DNA of 64,000 nucleotides from Faecalispora anaeroviscerum (lineage in GTDB: Bacteria; Bacillota; Clostridia; Oscillospirales; Acutalibacteraceae), in NCBI RefSeq assembly GCF_947568225.1, contig NZ_CANOOQ010000001.1, positions 1,860,001 to 1,924,000 of the forward strand. The letters run 5' to 3'. Position numbers and translations under genes: made by a program. How positions within the stretch are numbered: position 1 is the first letter of the stretch; each line of letters starts with the position of its first letter. The notes under the pieces were generated by a model. It saw only the letters and a program-made list of their open reading frames with translations, did no database searches and was not told where the DNA came from. Positions 41,567 to 50,473 of the stretch are shown here, piece after piece.

Positions 41567-42568
41567 TTGAAACTGGGTTCTTTTCAAATTGAAAGCCGCG
41601 CCGCGCTCGCACCCATGGCGGGGATTACCGACGCATCGTTCCGCCAGCTGTGTGTGGATTTCGGAGCCGGGTATGTCGTGACTGAAATGGTGAGCGCGCA
41701 AGGCCTGACGTATAAAAATTATAAAACAAACCAGCTGATGAAGCTGTCTGATACAGAGCGCCCCGCTGCGATTCAGCTGTTCGGGGACGAACCGGATTAC
41801 CTGGCGCGCGGCGCGGAGATCGCGATGAACTTTTCTCCCGACGCCATCGACATCAACATGGGGTGCCCCGCGCCGAAGGTATGCGGCACCAGCGGCCGAG
41901 GCCACGGCAGCGGCAGCGCGCTGATGAAGGAGCCGGAGCTTTGCGGAAAAATCGTAGCGGCGGTAAAGGCTGCGGTCAACGTGCCGGTAACGGTAAAAAT
42001 CCGCAAGGGATGGGATAAAAACAGCGTCAACGCCGTAGAAGTAGCGCAGATCTGCGAAGCGGCGGGTGCAGACGCAATTGCCATACACGGGCGAACCCGC
42101 GAGCAAATGTACCAGCCCAGCGCGGACTGGGAGAGTATTGCCGCGGTCAAGCAGGCTGTTAAAATTCCCGTAATCGGCAACGGCGATGTAACCGATGCCA
42201 AAAGCGCCGCACAAATGCTCGAACAAACCGGCTGTGACATGGTGATGATCGGACGTGCAGCCTTAGGGAATCCATGGATTTTTCACGAGGTTCACGCCTA
42301 CCTTACAACAGGAATCCTCCTGCCGCCGCCTACCTTAAATGAGCGGCTTCTTGTAATGCTGCGTCATGTGCGTACTATGTGCGAGGACAAAGGGGAAGAC
42401 CGCGCCATGCGTGAAGCCCGCAAGCACACCGGCTGGTACCTCAAGGGTCTGCCCAACGCGGCAGCCTTTCGCCGTGAGGCTGGGCAGCTGACGGTTTTTC
42501 ATGACCTCGAGCTGCTGGCGCAAAAGGTGCTTTCCGCAACAGCGGGGGAAATCCCCCGCGCTTTGTAA
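41567..42568 (+). CDS. dusB: tRNA-dihydrouridine synthase
   Basis: An FMN enzyme reducing uridines in tRNA D-loops. The 333-residue protein (TTG start at 41567, AAAGGA site) has LAPMAGITDASFRQL, VTEMVSAQGL, the catalytic-cysteine motif NMGCPAPK, TVKIRKGW, IHGRTREQMY and VIGNGDVTDAKS. After GCPAPK the usual short loop is extended to KVCGTSGRGHGSGSALM, adding about five residues and a second Cys. The neighbouring terminator separates it from the tail cluster. Confidence 0.93.
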   Translation: MKLGSFQIESRAALAPMAGITDASFRQLCVDFGAGYVVTEMVSAQGLTYKNYKTNQLMKLSDTERPAAIQLFGDEPDYLARGAEIAMNFSPDAIDINMGCPAPKVCGTSGRGHGSGSALMKEPELCGKIVAAVKAAVNVPVTVKIRKGWDKNSVNAVEVAQICEAAGADAIAIHGRTREQMYQPSADWESIAAVKQAVKIPVIGNGDVTDAKSAAQMLEQTGCDMVMIGRAALGNPWIFHEVHAYLTTGILLPPPTLNERLLVMLRHVRTMCEDKGEDRAMREARKHTGWYLKGLPNAAAFRREAGQLTVFHDLELLAQKVLSATAGEIPRAL

Positions 42569-42675
42569 AGACGCTTTCTATCGTTTTTCAGTGATATTTA
42601 ATGAAGCAACACGGAAGCTAATCAATCGAAATTCACTTTATGCCAGAGCGCATCAAGCACCACTGCTATTAACAG

Positions 42676-42725
42676 CAAAAAGCCCCCAATCGCAGGTCTG
42701 CCCTGCAATTGGAGGCTTTGCTTTT
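42676..42725 (-). terminator. Bidirectional terminator between dusB and the tail cluster
   Basis: A long stem AAAGCC...CCAAT-GCAGG / CCTGC-ATTGG...GGCTTT. The minus strand continues into TTTTTG. It marks the 3' end of the tail-lysis cluster. Confidence 0.85.
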
Positions 42726-42775
42726 ATGATCCATTTCTCGCGGCGGTATTTCTGCATTCGGATGCCGTCTAAACA

Positions 42776-42991
42776 CTACTCGGTTTTGTTTTCCCCCGCC
42801 GTCTGCCCGTCAACATACCCTTCACCGGCGATATAAGCAACAACAGCGCCCAGCGACAAAATGACGCCGCTGACCTGCTGCGTGGTATTCGCGTCTGTTC
42901 CGAACAGCGCCAGCACACCCACCACAAAAGCGGCCACGGCCAGCCAGAATTTACGAGATGTCAGCTTCTGCGCCCAATTGATTTTACTCAT
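42776..42991 (-). CDS. Holin
   Basis: A 71-residue protein with two membrane helices (about 15-30 and 42-57) and a charged tail. The opening INWAQKLTSRKFWLAVAAFVVG is characteristic of small phage holins of Firmicutes. It would pore the membrane so that the endolysin can reach the wall and release tail particles. GAGGG precedes the ATG. It is the last gene of the cluster, after the endolysin. Confidence 0.85.
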   Translation of the reverse strand: MSKINWAQKLTSRKFWLAVAAFVVGVLALFGTDANTTQQVSGVILSLGAVVAYIAGEGYVDGQTAGENKTE

Positions 42992-43026
42992 GAAGAACCC
43001 TCTTTCTGCCAGGTAAGATTGGATTT

Positions 43027-43902
43027 TCAGCCCACATTAAAATTGCATTGCACTGTCTGTCCACCCGACGTAACCATAATATGTCCATGCCTTACCACAG
43101 GTTCCGGCGGCAGACCCTGCACATCAATAAGCCAGCCGCGCCCTTTGGGGTCGGAACGAGGCTCCGACACAGCAATCACGTCGCGGCCAACCGTGGTTAC
43201 CGTGGGCTTTTCCCGGCAGCGTGCCAACACGGTGTATTTCGCTCCAGATGCCAGGTTTTTGCTCGAGGTGTCCAGACTCAGGCCGGAGCTACTTGGAACG
43301 GCATTCGCAGAAAAATTCCGATAACAATAATTGAGGTCAACGCGCCCGCCAATGCCCGGCATACTGCCGTCGCTGGTGTACTGCCATATGTCATATTTTC
43401 CGGGGTAGGTGACCTTGTCGTTATATTGTGCCAGCCAGAACGTGTATTTAGAAAGCTGCGCCATATCGAGCCGGTTGACCACCCAATCCTTGTTGGCGTA
43501 TACCCCCGCAACATACCCGGCGGCGCTGAACCGTTCACAAAAAAGCAAACAGATGGCTGTTGCCATCTGTTTGCTGATGCCGCCGCGCTTTGCTTTGTAG
43601 CCATCAGCGTCTTCCATATCGATATAGACCGGGTAGGTGGGGTTTAGGCCTTTCATCAGCCGCATAGCGTGCGCGGCTTCGCTCTCGGCCTCGGCAGTGG
43701 ACATTGCGTAGCTGTAAAGATACGCGCCCCATGGGATTCCCAGCCGATTGCATTCAGCCACATTTCGCGCCCACTGCTCATCATCCTGACTCACCATATC
43801 GCTGCCATACCCGCAGCGCAGAATGGCAAAATCAATATTGCCCTTGAGCTTGTCCCAATCCACGCATCCGTTGGCGTTGCTGACGTCGATACCGTTAAGC
43901 AA
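43027..43902 (-). CDS. Endolysin, GH25 muramidase
   Basis: A 291-residue glycosyl hydrolase 25 lysozyme. MLNGIDVSNANGCVDWDKLK gives the first catalytic-site Asp, YVYIDMED-like PVYIDMEDADG the DxE pair, and KYDIWQYTSDG the closing strand. After about residue 190 a linker leads to a C-terminal wall-binding-like domain of unknown type. The TTG start overlaps xkdX. It cuts the host peptidoglycan for release of tail particles. Confidence 0.93.
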   Translation of the reverse strand: MLNGIDVSNANGCVDWDKLKGNIDFAILRCGYGSDMVSQDDEQWARNVAECNRLGIPWGAYLYSYAMSTAEAESEAAHAMRLMKGLNPTYPVYIDMEDADGYKAKRGGISKQMATAICLLFCERFSAAGYVAGVYANKDWVVNRLDMAQLSKYTFWLAQYNDKVTYPGKYDIWQYTSDGSMPGIGGRVDLNYCYRNFSANAVPSSSGLSLDTSSKNLASGAKYTVLARCREKPTVTTVGRDVIAVSEPRSDPKGRGWLIDVQGLPPEPVVRHGHIMVTSGGQTVQCNFNVG

Positions 43903-44050
43903 TGCTTGTCTCTCCCATTGCGAGCTGCAGCTCGGCGTATTCCTCTTGTGTGATACGATTAAACGTCAAAAACACATCCATTTTGTTTTGCACATCATCG
44001 CGGTTATAATTTCCACTGTCGATGATCCTTTTCAGGAGTTTGTATGTCAT
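43895..44050 (-). CDS. XkdX-family protein
   Basis: A 51-residue protein from ATG 44050, sharing a base with the preceding stop and overlapping the endolysin start. It reads MTYKLLKRIIDSGNYNRDDV and later FNRITQEEYAELQ, matching the XkdX family found between tail fibre and lysis genes in PBSX-like phages. Function unknown. An AGGTGA site precedes it. Confidence 0.85.
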   Translation of the reverse strand: MTYKLLKRIIDSGNYNRDDVQNKMDVFLTFNRITQEEYAELQLAMGETSIA

Positions 44051-44370
44051 TAGATTTCACCTACCTTTACTCCATTTTCGAGCAGCGTCAATCTGTAATC
44101 CAGATCGAGCGCCGCAAGGTCAGAATCCGATTGTGCTTGATGTAATGCCACATTTTCTGCTTGCTGGCTCTTGATGATCTGTGCAAGTTGCTCCGCTGGT
44201 TTTGCCCGCTGGGTGTAATAGGTGAGCTGCTTGTCCGCACTGACCGCACCAACATACACAGTGTATAGGTCAAGGTCAAAGTCAATGTCGCTGGTGCAAT
44301 AATCGCCGGATTCAGGCTGAGTATCAGACTTGGCATAAACCTCAGCCTGACTATCATATAGATAATACAT
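44050..44370 (-). CDS. Small tail-associated protein (XkdW-like position)
   Basis: This 106-residue protein has no motif I can name. It is rich in Asp, Gln and Tyr, with a helical C-terminal half (EQLAQIIKSQQAENVALHQAQSD). AGGAGG precedes the ATG. Position between fibre and XkdX is that of fibre-assembly or chaperone proteins in other tail clusters, so a helper role for the fibre is possible but unproven. Confidence 0.6.
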   Translation of the reverse strand: MYYLYDSQAEVYAKSDTQPESGDYCTSDIDFDLDLYTVYVGAVSADKQLTYYTQRAKPAEQLAQIIKSQQAENVALHQAQSDSDLAALDLDYRLTLLENGVKVGEI

Positions 44371-44401
44371 TTTTAAACACCTCCTGTGGTTATACGTTGT
44401 G

Positions 44402-46192
44402 TTATACGTTGTATGGCATCAATATAGAACAGCCATTATTGGATATAAAATCTGGTAAATTGTAAGCGAAATCAAAATGATTTTGAGCATTTAACCAGAA
44501 TATCTTACCAGTATAACCTGGCTTTCCAGACATAAAGATTCTTCTACCATCAAGTGAGATAGCTACTCCACTTACTCCAGCTCCAGTATATAGGTTATCA
44601 TTTGTGTTTGCATAAACACTTTTTATGTCTGAATGTGAACATGTACAGGACATTACGTTTTTTGACCCATCATAATTTACAGCTATATGGGCATATGAAC
44701 CATAATTGAATATGAATGATGCGCTCATGTATATAGCCGTAATATCGTTATCATCTACTAGTACATATACCCAAAGATCACCATAATTACCGCCTGAATT
44801 ATTGGGATAAATCAAATAACATTTTTTGCTGTCTCCACTCCAAGCAATGCCCGGTGGTGTATAGGCTAACACAGGTATAGTAAGGCCATCAGCAGTCTGT
44901 TGTCTTGTAGCACTATTTTCCAATACAAAAGTTGTTCCATCAAATTTAAAAACACGGCATAGAAAGTACGTATTGGACTCAGTAGATATAACATGTAAGG
45001 TAACTACTCTTTTACCATCTGGACTAATGACACCAGAACCACCCGCACCATAAGCTGGATGTGTAATTTGTTGATTTATTTCCCCATATAGTCCGGTAGT
45101 TGTATTTAATTTATAAATAACAACCATTCCTAAGGTATTAGAATAAGCAACACAAATAGAGTTATCGTCAGATACAGATGTTACGCTAATAATATTTGAA
45201 CTATTATGAGTTAGAGTCTGAACTAAAGAGAGAGTTGTTCCTATTCTTTTATAGTATCTTGAACCTATAAATACTTTTGACCCATCTTTACTTATTACTG
45301 TTCTTTCTCCAAGACTATCTGATGCACTAGGCGCCACACTTTCTAAACTTGCACCATTTTCTGTAATAGAAAACAGATTTTTCCCAGCTACAGCAATACT
45401 TCCTTTTTGACTTATATATTGCCACGCTGAGCCGTCCCAGCGTTTTGCTGTTTCAAGGTCAACCACACCATTGATTTTACTCATAACCCTCGGAAATGGG
45501 GCTTTAAGAGATCGCCCTGTTCCATTGACCTTAATATCTCTAGCGGTACTTGGTGTCCAAGGTTGATTTGAATATGCAGAGTGCATCATCCTGTCAGAAA
45601 CATTTACCTTTGACCCGTCGGTAAGTCTATACCCGTTTTTAGAAAAACCGCCATAAGTCTTTTGAGTATCCAAAATACCATAATAACAATCTCCATCTGT
45701 TACTCTTGGAGCATCATCAATAATCAAAGGCAACTTGTTGTCATTAACTATCCATATGTGATTGGTGTTAACACCAATAGCATCAGCAGTTTGAATGGAC
45801 AGCGGGAAGTCATAATCCTGAGAAATTGCACCTCCCGCGCCCTTAAAAAAAAGCTGCGTCCCGTCGTCGCTCAGTCTCACCCCCGTCACCCAACAACCCG
45901 CCTTGAACAGCTCGCCGGGCAGAGCCTCGCCGTTTTGTAGCACCGCGGTTACAGCGCTGCCGTTGACCGTCCATGTGTCGCCGTCAGCGAGGTCTGCCAC
46001 GGCTAAAAAGGTGAGGTTTTTTGCGCCGGGGTCTACGGCAAGATTGTTGACCGTGCCGGTGCGGGTGTGGAGGGCGGTGGAGATATGGCTGTTCCCATCC
46101 TTCCCATGCGTATTGATATCGCTCAGCTTCTGATTGAACAGAGTGCGGGATACCCCTTCGGTTCCCTCAAATAATGTGGTAATGTCAGGCAA
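44402..46192 (-). CDS. Tail fibre with C-terminal WD40-like propeller
   Basis: The TTG at 46192 is taken as start (GGGGCGAG site, overlapping the DUF2313 stop), giving about 596 residues. A TTG six codons upstream is also possible. The N-terminal third looks like a baseplate-attachment region. From about residue 290 recurring strands of the form ISKDGSKVFIGS, SDDNSICVAY, ISPDGKRVVTLH, SGDSKKCYLIY, NYDGSKNVMSC and ISLDGRRIFMSG suggest a six- or seven-bladed propeller, a good candidate receptor-binding head. Base composition turns strongly AT-rich after about 45770, marking a domain join. Target unknown. Confidence 0.75.
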   Translation of the reverse strand: MPDITTLFEGTEGVSRTLFNQKLSDINTHGKDGNSHISTALHTRTGTVNNLAVDPGAKNLTFLAVADLADGDTWTVNGSAVTAVLQNGEALPGELFKAGCWVTGVRLSDDGTQLFFKGAGGAISQDYDFPLSIQTADAIGVNTNHIWIVNDNKLPLIIDDAPRVTDGDCYYGILDTQKTYGGFSKNGYRLTDGSKVNVSDRMMHSAYSNQPWTPSTARDIKVNGTGRSLKAPFPRVMSKINGVVDLETAKRWDGSAWQYISQKGSIAVAGKNLFSITENGASLESVAPSASDSLGERTVISKDGSKVFIGSRYYKRIGTTLSLVQTLTHNSSNIISVTSVSDDNSICVAYSNTLGMVVIYKLNTTTGLYGEINQQITHPAYGAGGSGVISPDGKRVVTLHVISTESNTYFLCRVFKFDGTTFVLENSATRQQTADGLTIPVLAYTPPGIAWSGDSKKCYLIYPNNSGGNYGDLWVYVLVDDNDITAIYMSASFIFNYGSYAHIAVNYDGSKNVMSCTCSHSDIKSVYANTNDNLYTGAGVSGVAISLDGRRIFMSGKPGYTGKIFWLNAQNHFDFAYNLPDFISNNGCSILMPYNV

Positions 46193-46748
46193 TCCACTCG
46201 CCCCTTTCAAATTGTGTTAAGGTCAAATGCTTTTCGTCCAGCTGGTCAAAGGTGATCGATTGTCCGTCCAGCTCGTCCCAGGTTACATAGAGATAGGCAA
46301 TATCCAGCAGCAGATTCGCCGGGATCATCTCATACGCCGTTTTGTAGAGCGGCTTTAGGTCGGCGATCCGGCTCTCTCCGCGGTAGCGGATTTGAATGAC
46401 AGAATCCTTCACGGTTACAGTAACGCCAAGGCCCATGTATGCCTCTACCATTCCACGCAGCACAGTAGTATTGATCGGCGGCTTTGTCATCAGCTTGGCT
46501 TTCAGCGCGTCACGCCGCGCCTGCAAGGTGGAATTCAACGGAGAGGAAACGCCGAGCAGCTTCTCCCAGCGCTGTGCGCCCGCTTCGTCACAGGTGGATA
46601 CGGATTTATTTTTCACCATCCGCCGCACCTGTTCCGATAAAACATCCATTTGAATGTTCACGACTCCGGCAATCGCGTCGATTTCCACGACGTCCTGTAG
46701 CTTGTCAATCAGGTAGGCTTTGTAATCGTTTTTGTGGTCGTAAAACAT
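46185..46748 (-). CDS. DUF2313 (YmfQ/XkdU-like) tail protein
   Basis: A 187-residue protein with LQDVVEIDAIAGVVNIQMDVLSEQVRRM, SVSTCDEAGAQRWEKLLGV and ADLKPLYKTAYEMIPANLLLDI, the pattern of DUF2313/tail protein I, which connects baseplate wedges to the fibre. The ATG overlaps the stop of the baseplate J gene (TGATG). The end overlaps the fibre start. Confidence 0.88.
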   Translation of the reverse strand: MFYDHKNDYKAYLIDKLQDVVEIDAIAGVVNIQMDVLSEQVRRMVKNKSVSTCDEAGAQRWEKLLGVSSPLNSTLQARRDALKAKLMTKPPINTTVLRGMVEAYMGLGVTVTVKDSVIQIRYRGESRIADLKPLYKTAYEMIPANLLLDIAYLYVTWDELDGQSITFDQLDEKHLTLTQFERGEWIA

Positions 46749-47827
46749 CAGCCGACCACCTCACTCACTGCGATTGCCCCGATTGTCGGCACTTGGAATG
46801 TAGTAAAGTTTTTGAGCAGGGAGAGGTTTGCACTGACGCCGTTCATAGTCACCGTACCAACGTCAACAATGCTTTCGTGCGCGTTCAGGATATTCGCGAC
46901 CAGCTTTGCGTAAAACACCGTTTCAGCGGCAAAATCGATACTGCCAATGTAATCGGCGATTGCCCGCTCTACCGACGCTTTTACAAGCTCTAAGCTCACA
47001 CCGCTTTTCAGGCGGATCTGTGCCGTAATATTTACCGGAAGATTGACCGAGGTTCCCACCGTTACGGTGTGGCCAATCGGCGCGATTCCGTCACCGTCTG
47101 TGCCCATTACGGCCTGTACCTGATCCACCAGTGTCTGCGTAGCGGTATTGCCCTGTTCATCGCCAATGATTAGCCCAACACGCCCGGCACCCATGGAGGG
47201 AGCTCCGAACACCTGAACCGCACCCACACCGTCAATGGCCAACGTTTTTTCTTTGTAATCCGCGATATTTCCGCCGTAGGGCTGCTGCCGCACAGCGACC
47301 TGAAACCGCGTACGCAGATCATCGTCGGTTTCCTGATCCCTCGCCGGAATCAGAGCGGGAGAGATCAGCTCCGCCGACGCAAGTCCATTGATGTTATCCA
47401 CCGGCAAAATCGAACCGCCATAGGCGTTGCCCTGAATACCGGATTGATCACAGACTGCTTTGTACTGACCCACCGCGATTTTTTCGGTAACAGTAAAGGA
47501 GACATCCTGAACGGCAAAACGGCTGCCAATCGGAATATCCTTCGGCGCGCCGGAGCTGTCAAAGGTGTTGATCTGCCGTACTGCCTGCGTCGCCTGCTCG
47601 CGGTCAATGCCAAAATCCGACGTGACCCGCTCCAGCCATTCCTCCTGTGCCGTATCTGCAAACAGCAGGTCTGTCAAATACGCAATCATATAGGTTTGCT
47701 GAGCCAGCACAAATGCGGTGGGAGCGAGCGTATGGTAAATAATGCTCCCCTCGCGCTTGTCGATGTCATCGGGTACCCGGTCCAGCATCTGCTTTAGGAT
47801 TGCTTCATACTCATATGGTTCAGCCAA
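46748..47827 (-). CDS. Baseplate J-like protein (XkdT)
   Basis: A 359-residue wedge component. DKREGSIIYHTLAPTAFVLAQQ, LFADTAQEEWLERVTSDFGIDR, NAYGGSILPV and PARDQETDDDLRTRF are typical of the baseplate J (gpJ/gp6) family in contractile tails. It starts with TTG overlapping the DUF2634 stop, behind AGGAGTG. Confidence 0.94.
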   Translation of the reverse strand: MAEPYEYEAILKQMLDRVPDDIDKREGSIIYHTLAPTAFVLAQQTYMIAYLTDLLFADTAQEEWLERVTSDFGIDREQATQAVRQINTFDSSGAPKDIPIGSRFAVQDVSFTVTEKIAVGQYKAVCDQSGIQGNAYGGSILPVDNINGLASAELISPALIPARDQETDDDLRTRFQVAVRQQPYGGNIADYKEKTLAIDGVGAVQVFGAPSMGAGRVGLIIGDEQGNTATQTLVDQVQAVMGTDGDGIAPIGHTVTVGTSVNLPVNITAQIRLKSGVSLELVKASVERAIADYIGSIDFAAETVFYAKLVANILNAHESIVDVGTVTMNGVSANLSLLKNFTTFQVPTIGAIAVSEVVG

Positions 47828-48209
47828 GCGTTACACTCCTTTCTGTATCAAAATCTCCAAAGATTGTATTGACCGTAAAGCGCACGTTTGCGGCTTCCCG
47901 ATCAAAGTCAATCGTAAAATCAGAGATTCCCGTAATCCGGTCGTCCTCGCCAAGTGCTTCTTCGATGCGCCGCCGCAAATCGGCCTTAACATAGTCTCGG
48001 TCCTGGCCAATCAAGTCGGCAAGCTCCACGCCGTAATCGTACGAAAAAATGTCGTAAAAAAAGCGCTCCGTAGAAAGCGCCAGGTCGGCTGCCTGCGCGG
48101 CGGCCTCCTTCCCATCGATCATCCCCTGCAGGCGAGTTTCGGACAACCTCCACGTTTTAGAGGGGTGAAAGCTGTCCGTATCGTCGCCATAGGTTTTCAG
48201 TACGCTCAT
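47820..48209 (-). CDS. DUF2634 / gp25-like baseplate wedge protein (XkdS)
   Basis: A 129-residue protein with KTWRLSETRLQGMIDGKEA, FFYDIFSYDYGVELADLIGQD and VKADLRRRIEEALGEDDRI, as in DUF2634. Related gp25 proteins form the baseplate ring that triggers sheath contraction. The start overlaps the DUF2577 stop (ATGA). Confidence 0.92.
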   Translation of the reverse strand: MSVLKTYGDDTDSFHPSKTWRLSETRLQGMIDGKEAAAQAADLALSTERFFYDIFSYDYGVELADLIGQDRDYVKADLRRRIEEALGEDDRITGISDFTIDFDREAANVRFTVNTIFGDFDTERSVTLG

Positions 48210-48445
48210 CCAATCACCCCTATCACTGCAAATCGCTGGCCGCCATGCTTCTGAATCATGCTGACCCGCGCTCCGATGGTTACCGTCAGACCCTGCGGCA
48301 CATCCACCATTTCGAGCGGAACCGCCAGAGGCCGATTGTCAATTTTCACGCTGGAGCCACCCCAGGTGCCGTAGATCAAGTCACACAAGACCTCATTTTG
48401 CAGGTATTCCTTAACGATGCTTTTAATTGCGGTATTTAAGTCCAT
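48206..48445 (-). CDS. DUF2577 (XkdR-like) baseplate protein
   Basis: 79 residues from the ATG at 48445 (GGTGATGA site). VKIDNRPLAVPLEMVDVP then LTVTIGARVSMIQKHGGQRFAVIGVI form an OB-like beta barrel, as expected of the small spike-associated DUF2577 proteins in PBSX-type tails. The start overlaps the end of the hub gene. Confidence 0.85.
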   Translation of the reverse strand: MDLNTAIKSIVKEYLQNEVLCDLIYGTWGGSSVKIDNRPLAVPLEMVDVPQGLTVTIGARVSMIQKHGGQRFAVIGVIG

Positions 48446-48449
48446 CTCA

Positions 48450-49388
48450 TCACCACACAAATTTTAATTCCAGATTCATGGTGTGTTTGTTGTGGCTAAA
48501 ATTGTGCGTTACACTGTCCACAACCGTCCATAAATCCAGCCCGGCCTCGGCGATTTTCACCCGGATGCCGCTGCCGCCAAGTACCCGAGGGTCGCCCATG
48601 CAGTCAATCTTCAGGGTTTGTGTTTCCCGGTTTTTCAGCTGCAACAGTTGATGCGCGCGCGCCGCCAGCTGTGATTCATTCAAATCCGCACTCACCTTGT
48701 CCAGGAGAATCAGCTTGCCCCAGCTTTTGATATTGCCGGCATCCATGGCAACATAAGTGTTGCAAATTCCCGTTTTGCTGTCGTCCTTGGCAACCTTAAT
48801 ATAGTTGTAACTGTCCTCGTCGATGGAGCGCTCGTAATCAAAGCCGGTTGCCATTGAGCCGTCCCCAATCAAAATCGGCAGCCGCAGGTCTACAAAATCG
48901 CGCAGCTCAATCGCTCCGAAGTTGTCGCGCAAAACATACCAATGCCCATTCGTGCAAAGAGTTTCCTCAATGGATTTGTAAATCATATCCAGATGAGTCT
49001 GGTTGTTAAACCGGTACAGGGGCAGCTTTGCAATTGTGCTGTCAATCTGTCCAAGGCGTACCCTGTCGCCTATTGCCGCCGCTACTGTGTTCATAAACTC
49101 CGTTAGTGTGCTGAGCGGCCGAATGATGGTGTTTTTCGCTTTAAAATATCGCAGCTGGTCATAGCAGACACAGCTGAATTTTTTGGTATCCTGCTTGGTT
49201 GTAAACAGAAACCCGTAAAAAATATTTGCGCCGCCGTAAGTAAAAATAACCGTGCTGCCATTCGGGAACATCCCTGCTTTGGAGGCAGGGTAGTCAAACG
49301 TCAGCTGACCGGCCCCATTGTTCCAGGAGGATTGATACGTTACGTTCAGCGCAATGTCAGAAATATCGGTATTGTTGATTAATAGCAT
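48450..49388 (-). CDS. Baseplate hub protein (XkdQ/gp27-like)
   Basis: 312 residues from the ATG at 49388 (MLLINNTDISDIALNVTYQS). AGQLTFDYPASKAG, FYGFLFTTKQDT, FNNQTHLDMIYKSIEETL and GDPRVLGGSGIRV are typical of XkdQ-type hub proteins, which link tail tube and spike. A start five codons upstream is possible. A + strand gene (49445-49714) interrupts the leftward run right before it. Confidence 0.88.
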   Translation of the reverse strand: MLLINNTDISDIALNVTYQSSWNNGAGQLTFDYPASKAGMFPNGSTVIFTYGGANIFYGFLFTTKQDTKKFSCVCYDQLRYFKAKNTIIRPLSTLTEFMNTVAAAIGDRVRLGQIDSTIAKLPLYRFNNQTHLDMIYKSIEETLCTNGHWYVLRDNFGAIELRDFVDLRLPILIGDGSMATGFDYERSIDEDSYNYIKVAKDDSKTGICNTYVAMDAGNIKSWGKLILLDKVSADLNESQLAARAHQLLQLKNRETQTLKIDCMGDPRVLGGSGIRVKIAEAGLDLWTVVDSVTHNFSHNKHTMNLELKFVW

Positions 49389-49444
49389 TGCATCACCCGC
49401 CATAAAATGGTAATCTTTAGTTAATTAAGAGGAGGCAATTAAAA

Positions 49445-49714
49445 ATGATGATATCTAAAATTTTAAAAGCTCTTGGCATTATTGTCGTTGCTGCTGCAGC
49501 ATATTTTGGAGCAGAATACGGAAGTTCGTCGGTTATCCCCAGCAATTTTTCCTTTAATTTAGCAGTCTGCATATGGGGTGCAGGTGCTATATCTGGGGCT
49601 GTCTTGTATGGTATTGGAGAAATCATAGATCAGTTGGGTTATACTAACTACATGCTGTCCCATAGCCTCACACCGTTACAAATTTCAGAAAATCAAACGA
49701 AGGAACAAAAATAA
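49445..49714 (+). CDS. Small membrane protein inserted head-on in the tail cluster
   Basis: This 89-residue protein has two hydrophobic helices (about 8-24 and 38-58) and a Gln/Lys tail. AGAGGAGG stands 8 bases before the ATG. It is the only + strand gene of the cluster, lies between hub and XkdP-like genes and is AT-rich. Orientation and composition suggest an acquired cargo gene (moron), possibly expressed independently. I recognise no family. No strong promoter is seen. Confidence 0.7.
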   Translation: MMISKILKALGIIVVAAAAYFGAEYGSSSVIPSNFSFNLAVCIWGAGAISGAVLYGIGEIIDQLGYTNYMLSHSLTPLQISENQTKEQK

Positions 49715-50473
49715 TCAGTTATTTCTGCCAATGCCTTTATCTGCAAAAAATGAAAGCGCTTTGCCGACTGCACTAAGTGCACTTCTGACTCCGGAGTAAA
49801 TTTCAGGAGCTTTTTGGGCAACAGAGTATGAATACTCTTCTCCGTCTTTCAATGTAGCAGGGTTTATAACTGGCTTTCCTGTACCTTTTACGGTAAGCCT
49901 GCCAACTCCGGCACCTTTTGACGCACTGCCGCCTCCACCAGATGCAGTGACGCCCGTGCCCGTTCCGCCACCTTTTTCCTCGTCTTTTTTCAATACATAT
50001 GGCGTTGTCTTGCTGCCGAAAACCACCGTTTTCGGTATTTTCGGAGCTTTCCCGGACCGCTTAATATACGGAATATCCGTAGTTTTCATCCCCGCCGCTT
50101 TATACTCCGTCACTTTTACCGTCACGCTGTAAACGCCGGGGTATTCCTCTTTTTTGCTGTACCCGGTTAAATAGCCGGACATGGATTCACTCCGGTTGTC
50201 CGAAACAAAAATAAAGCGACTGGGGTCTTTGGTGGCGAGCAGCACCTCAAACGCCGTAAAAACCTTACTGGCGGCAGACCAGTTGGCCAGCCTGCTCAGA
50301 TTCTTTTCCGTCATTTCACATTCAATTGTCCACGTATGCAGCTTGCGGGACTCCGGCACCGGGAAGAAGCCCTGCCCGATACCGTCATAAGAGGTGATTT
50401 CCCGTTCGCTGTCGTCGTCCACACTTTTGATCCCGTAAAGCAGAATACCGCCCAGATTTACATAATAGGTCAT
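49715..50473 (-). CDS. XkdP-position tail protein
   Basis: 252 residues. The N-terminal half (about 1-130) has the fold-like pattern EITSYDGIGQGFFPVPESRKLHTWTIECEMTEKN and ATKDPSRFIFVSD found in XkdP-type proteins. It is followed by a glycine-rich linker (KGGGTGTGVTASGGGGSASKG) and a hydrophobic tail. PBSX XkdP ends with LysM, which I do not see here. ATG overlaps the tape-measure stop (ATGA). Probably the tail-tip or hub-adjacent protein that anchors to the tube. Confidence 0.75.
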   Translation of the reverse strand: MTYYVNLGGILLYGIKSVDDDSEREITSYDGIGQGFFPVPESRKLHTWTIECEMTEKNLSRLANWSAASKVFTAFEVLLATKDPSRFIFVSDNRSESMSGYLTGYSKKEEYPGVYSVTVKVTEYKAAGMKTTDIPYIKRSGKAPKIPKTVVFGSKTTPYVLKKDEEKGGGTGTGVTASGGGGSASKGAGVGRLTVKGTGKPVINPATLKDGEEYSYSVAQKAPEIYSGVRSALSAVGKALSFFADKGIGRNN

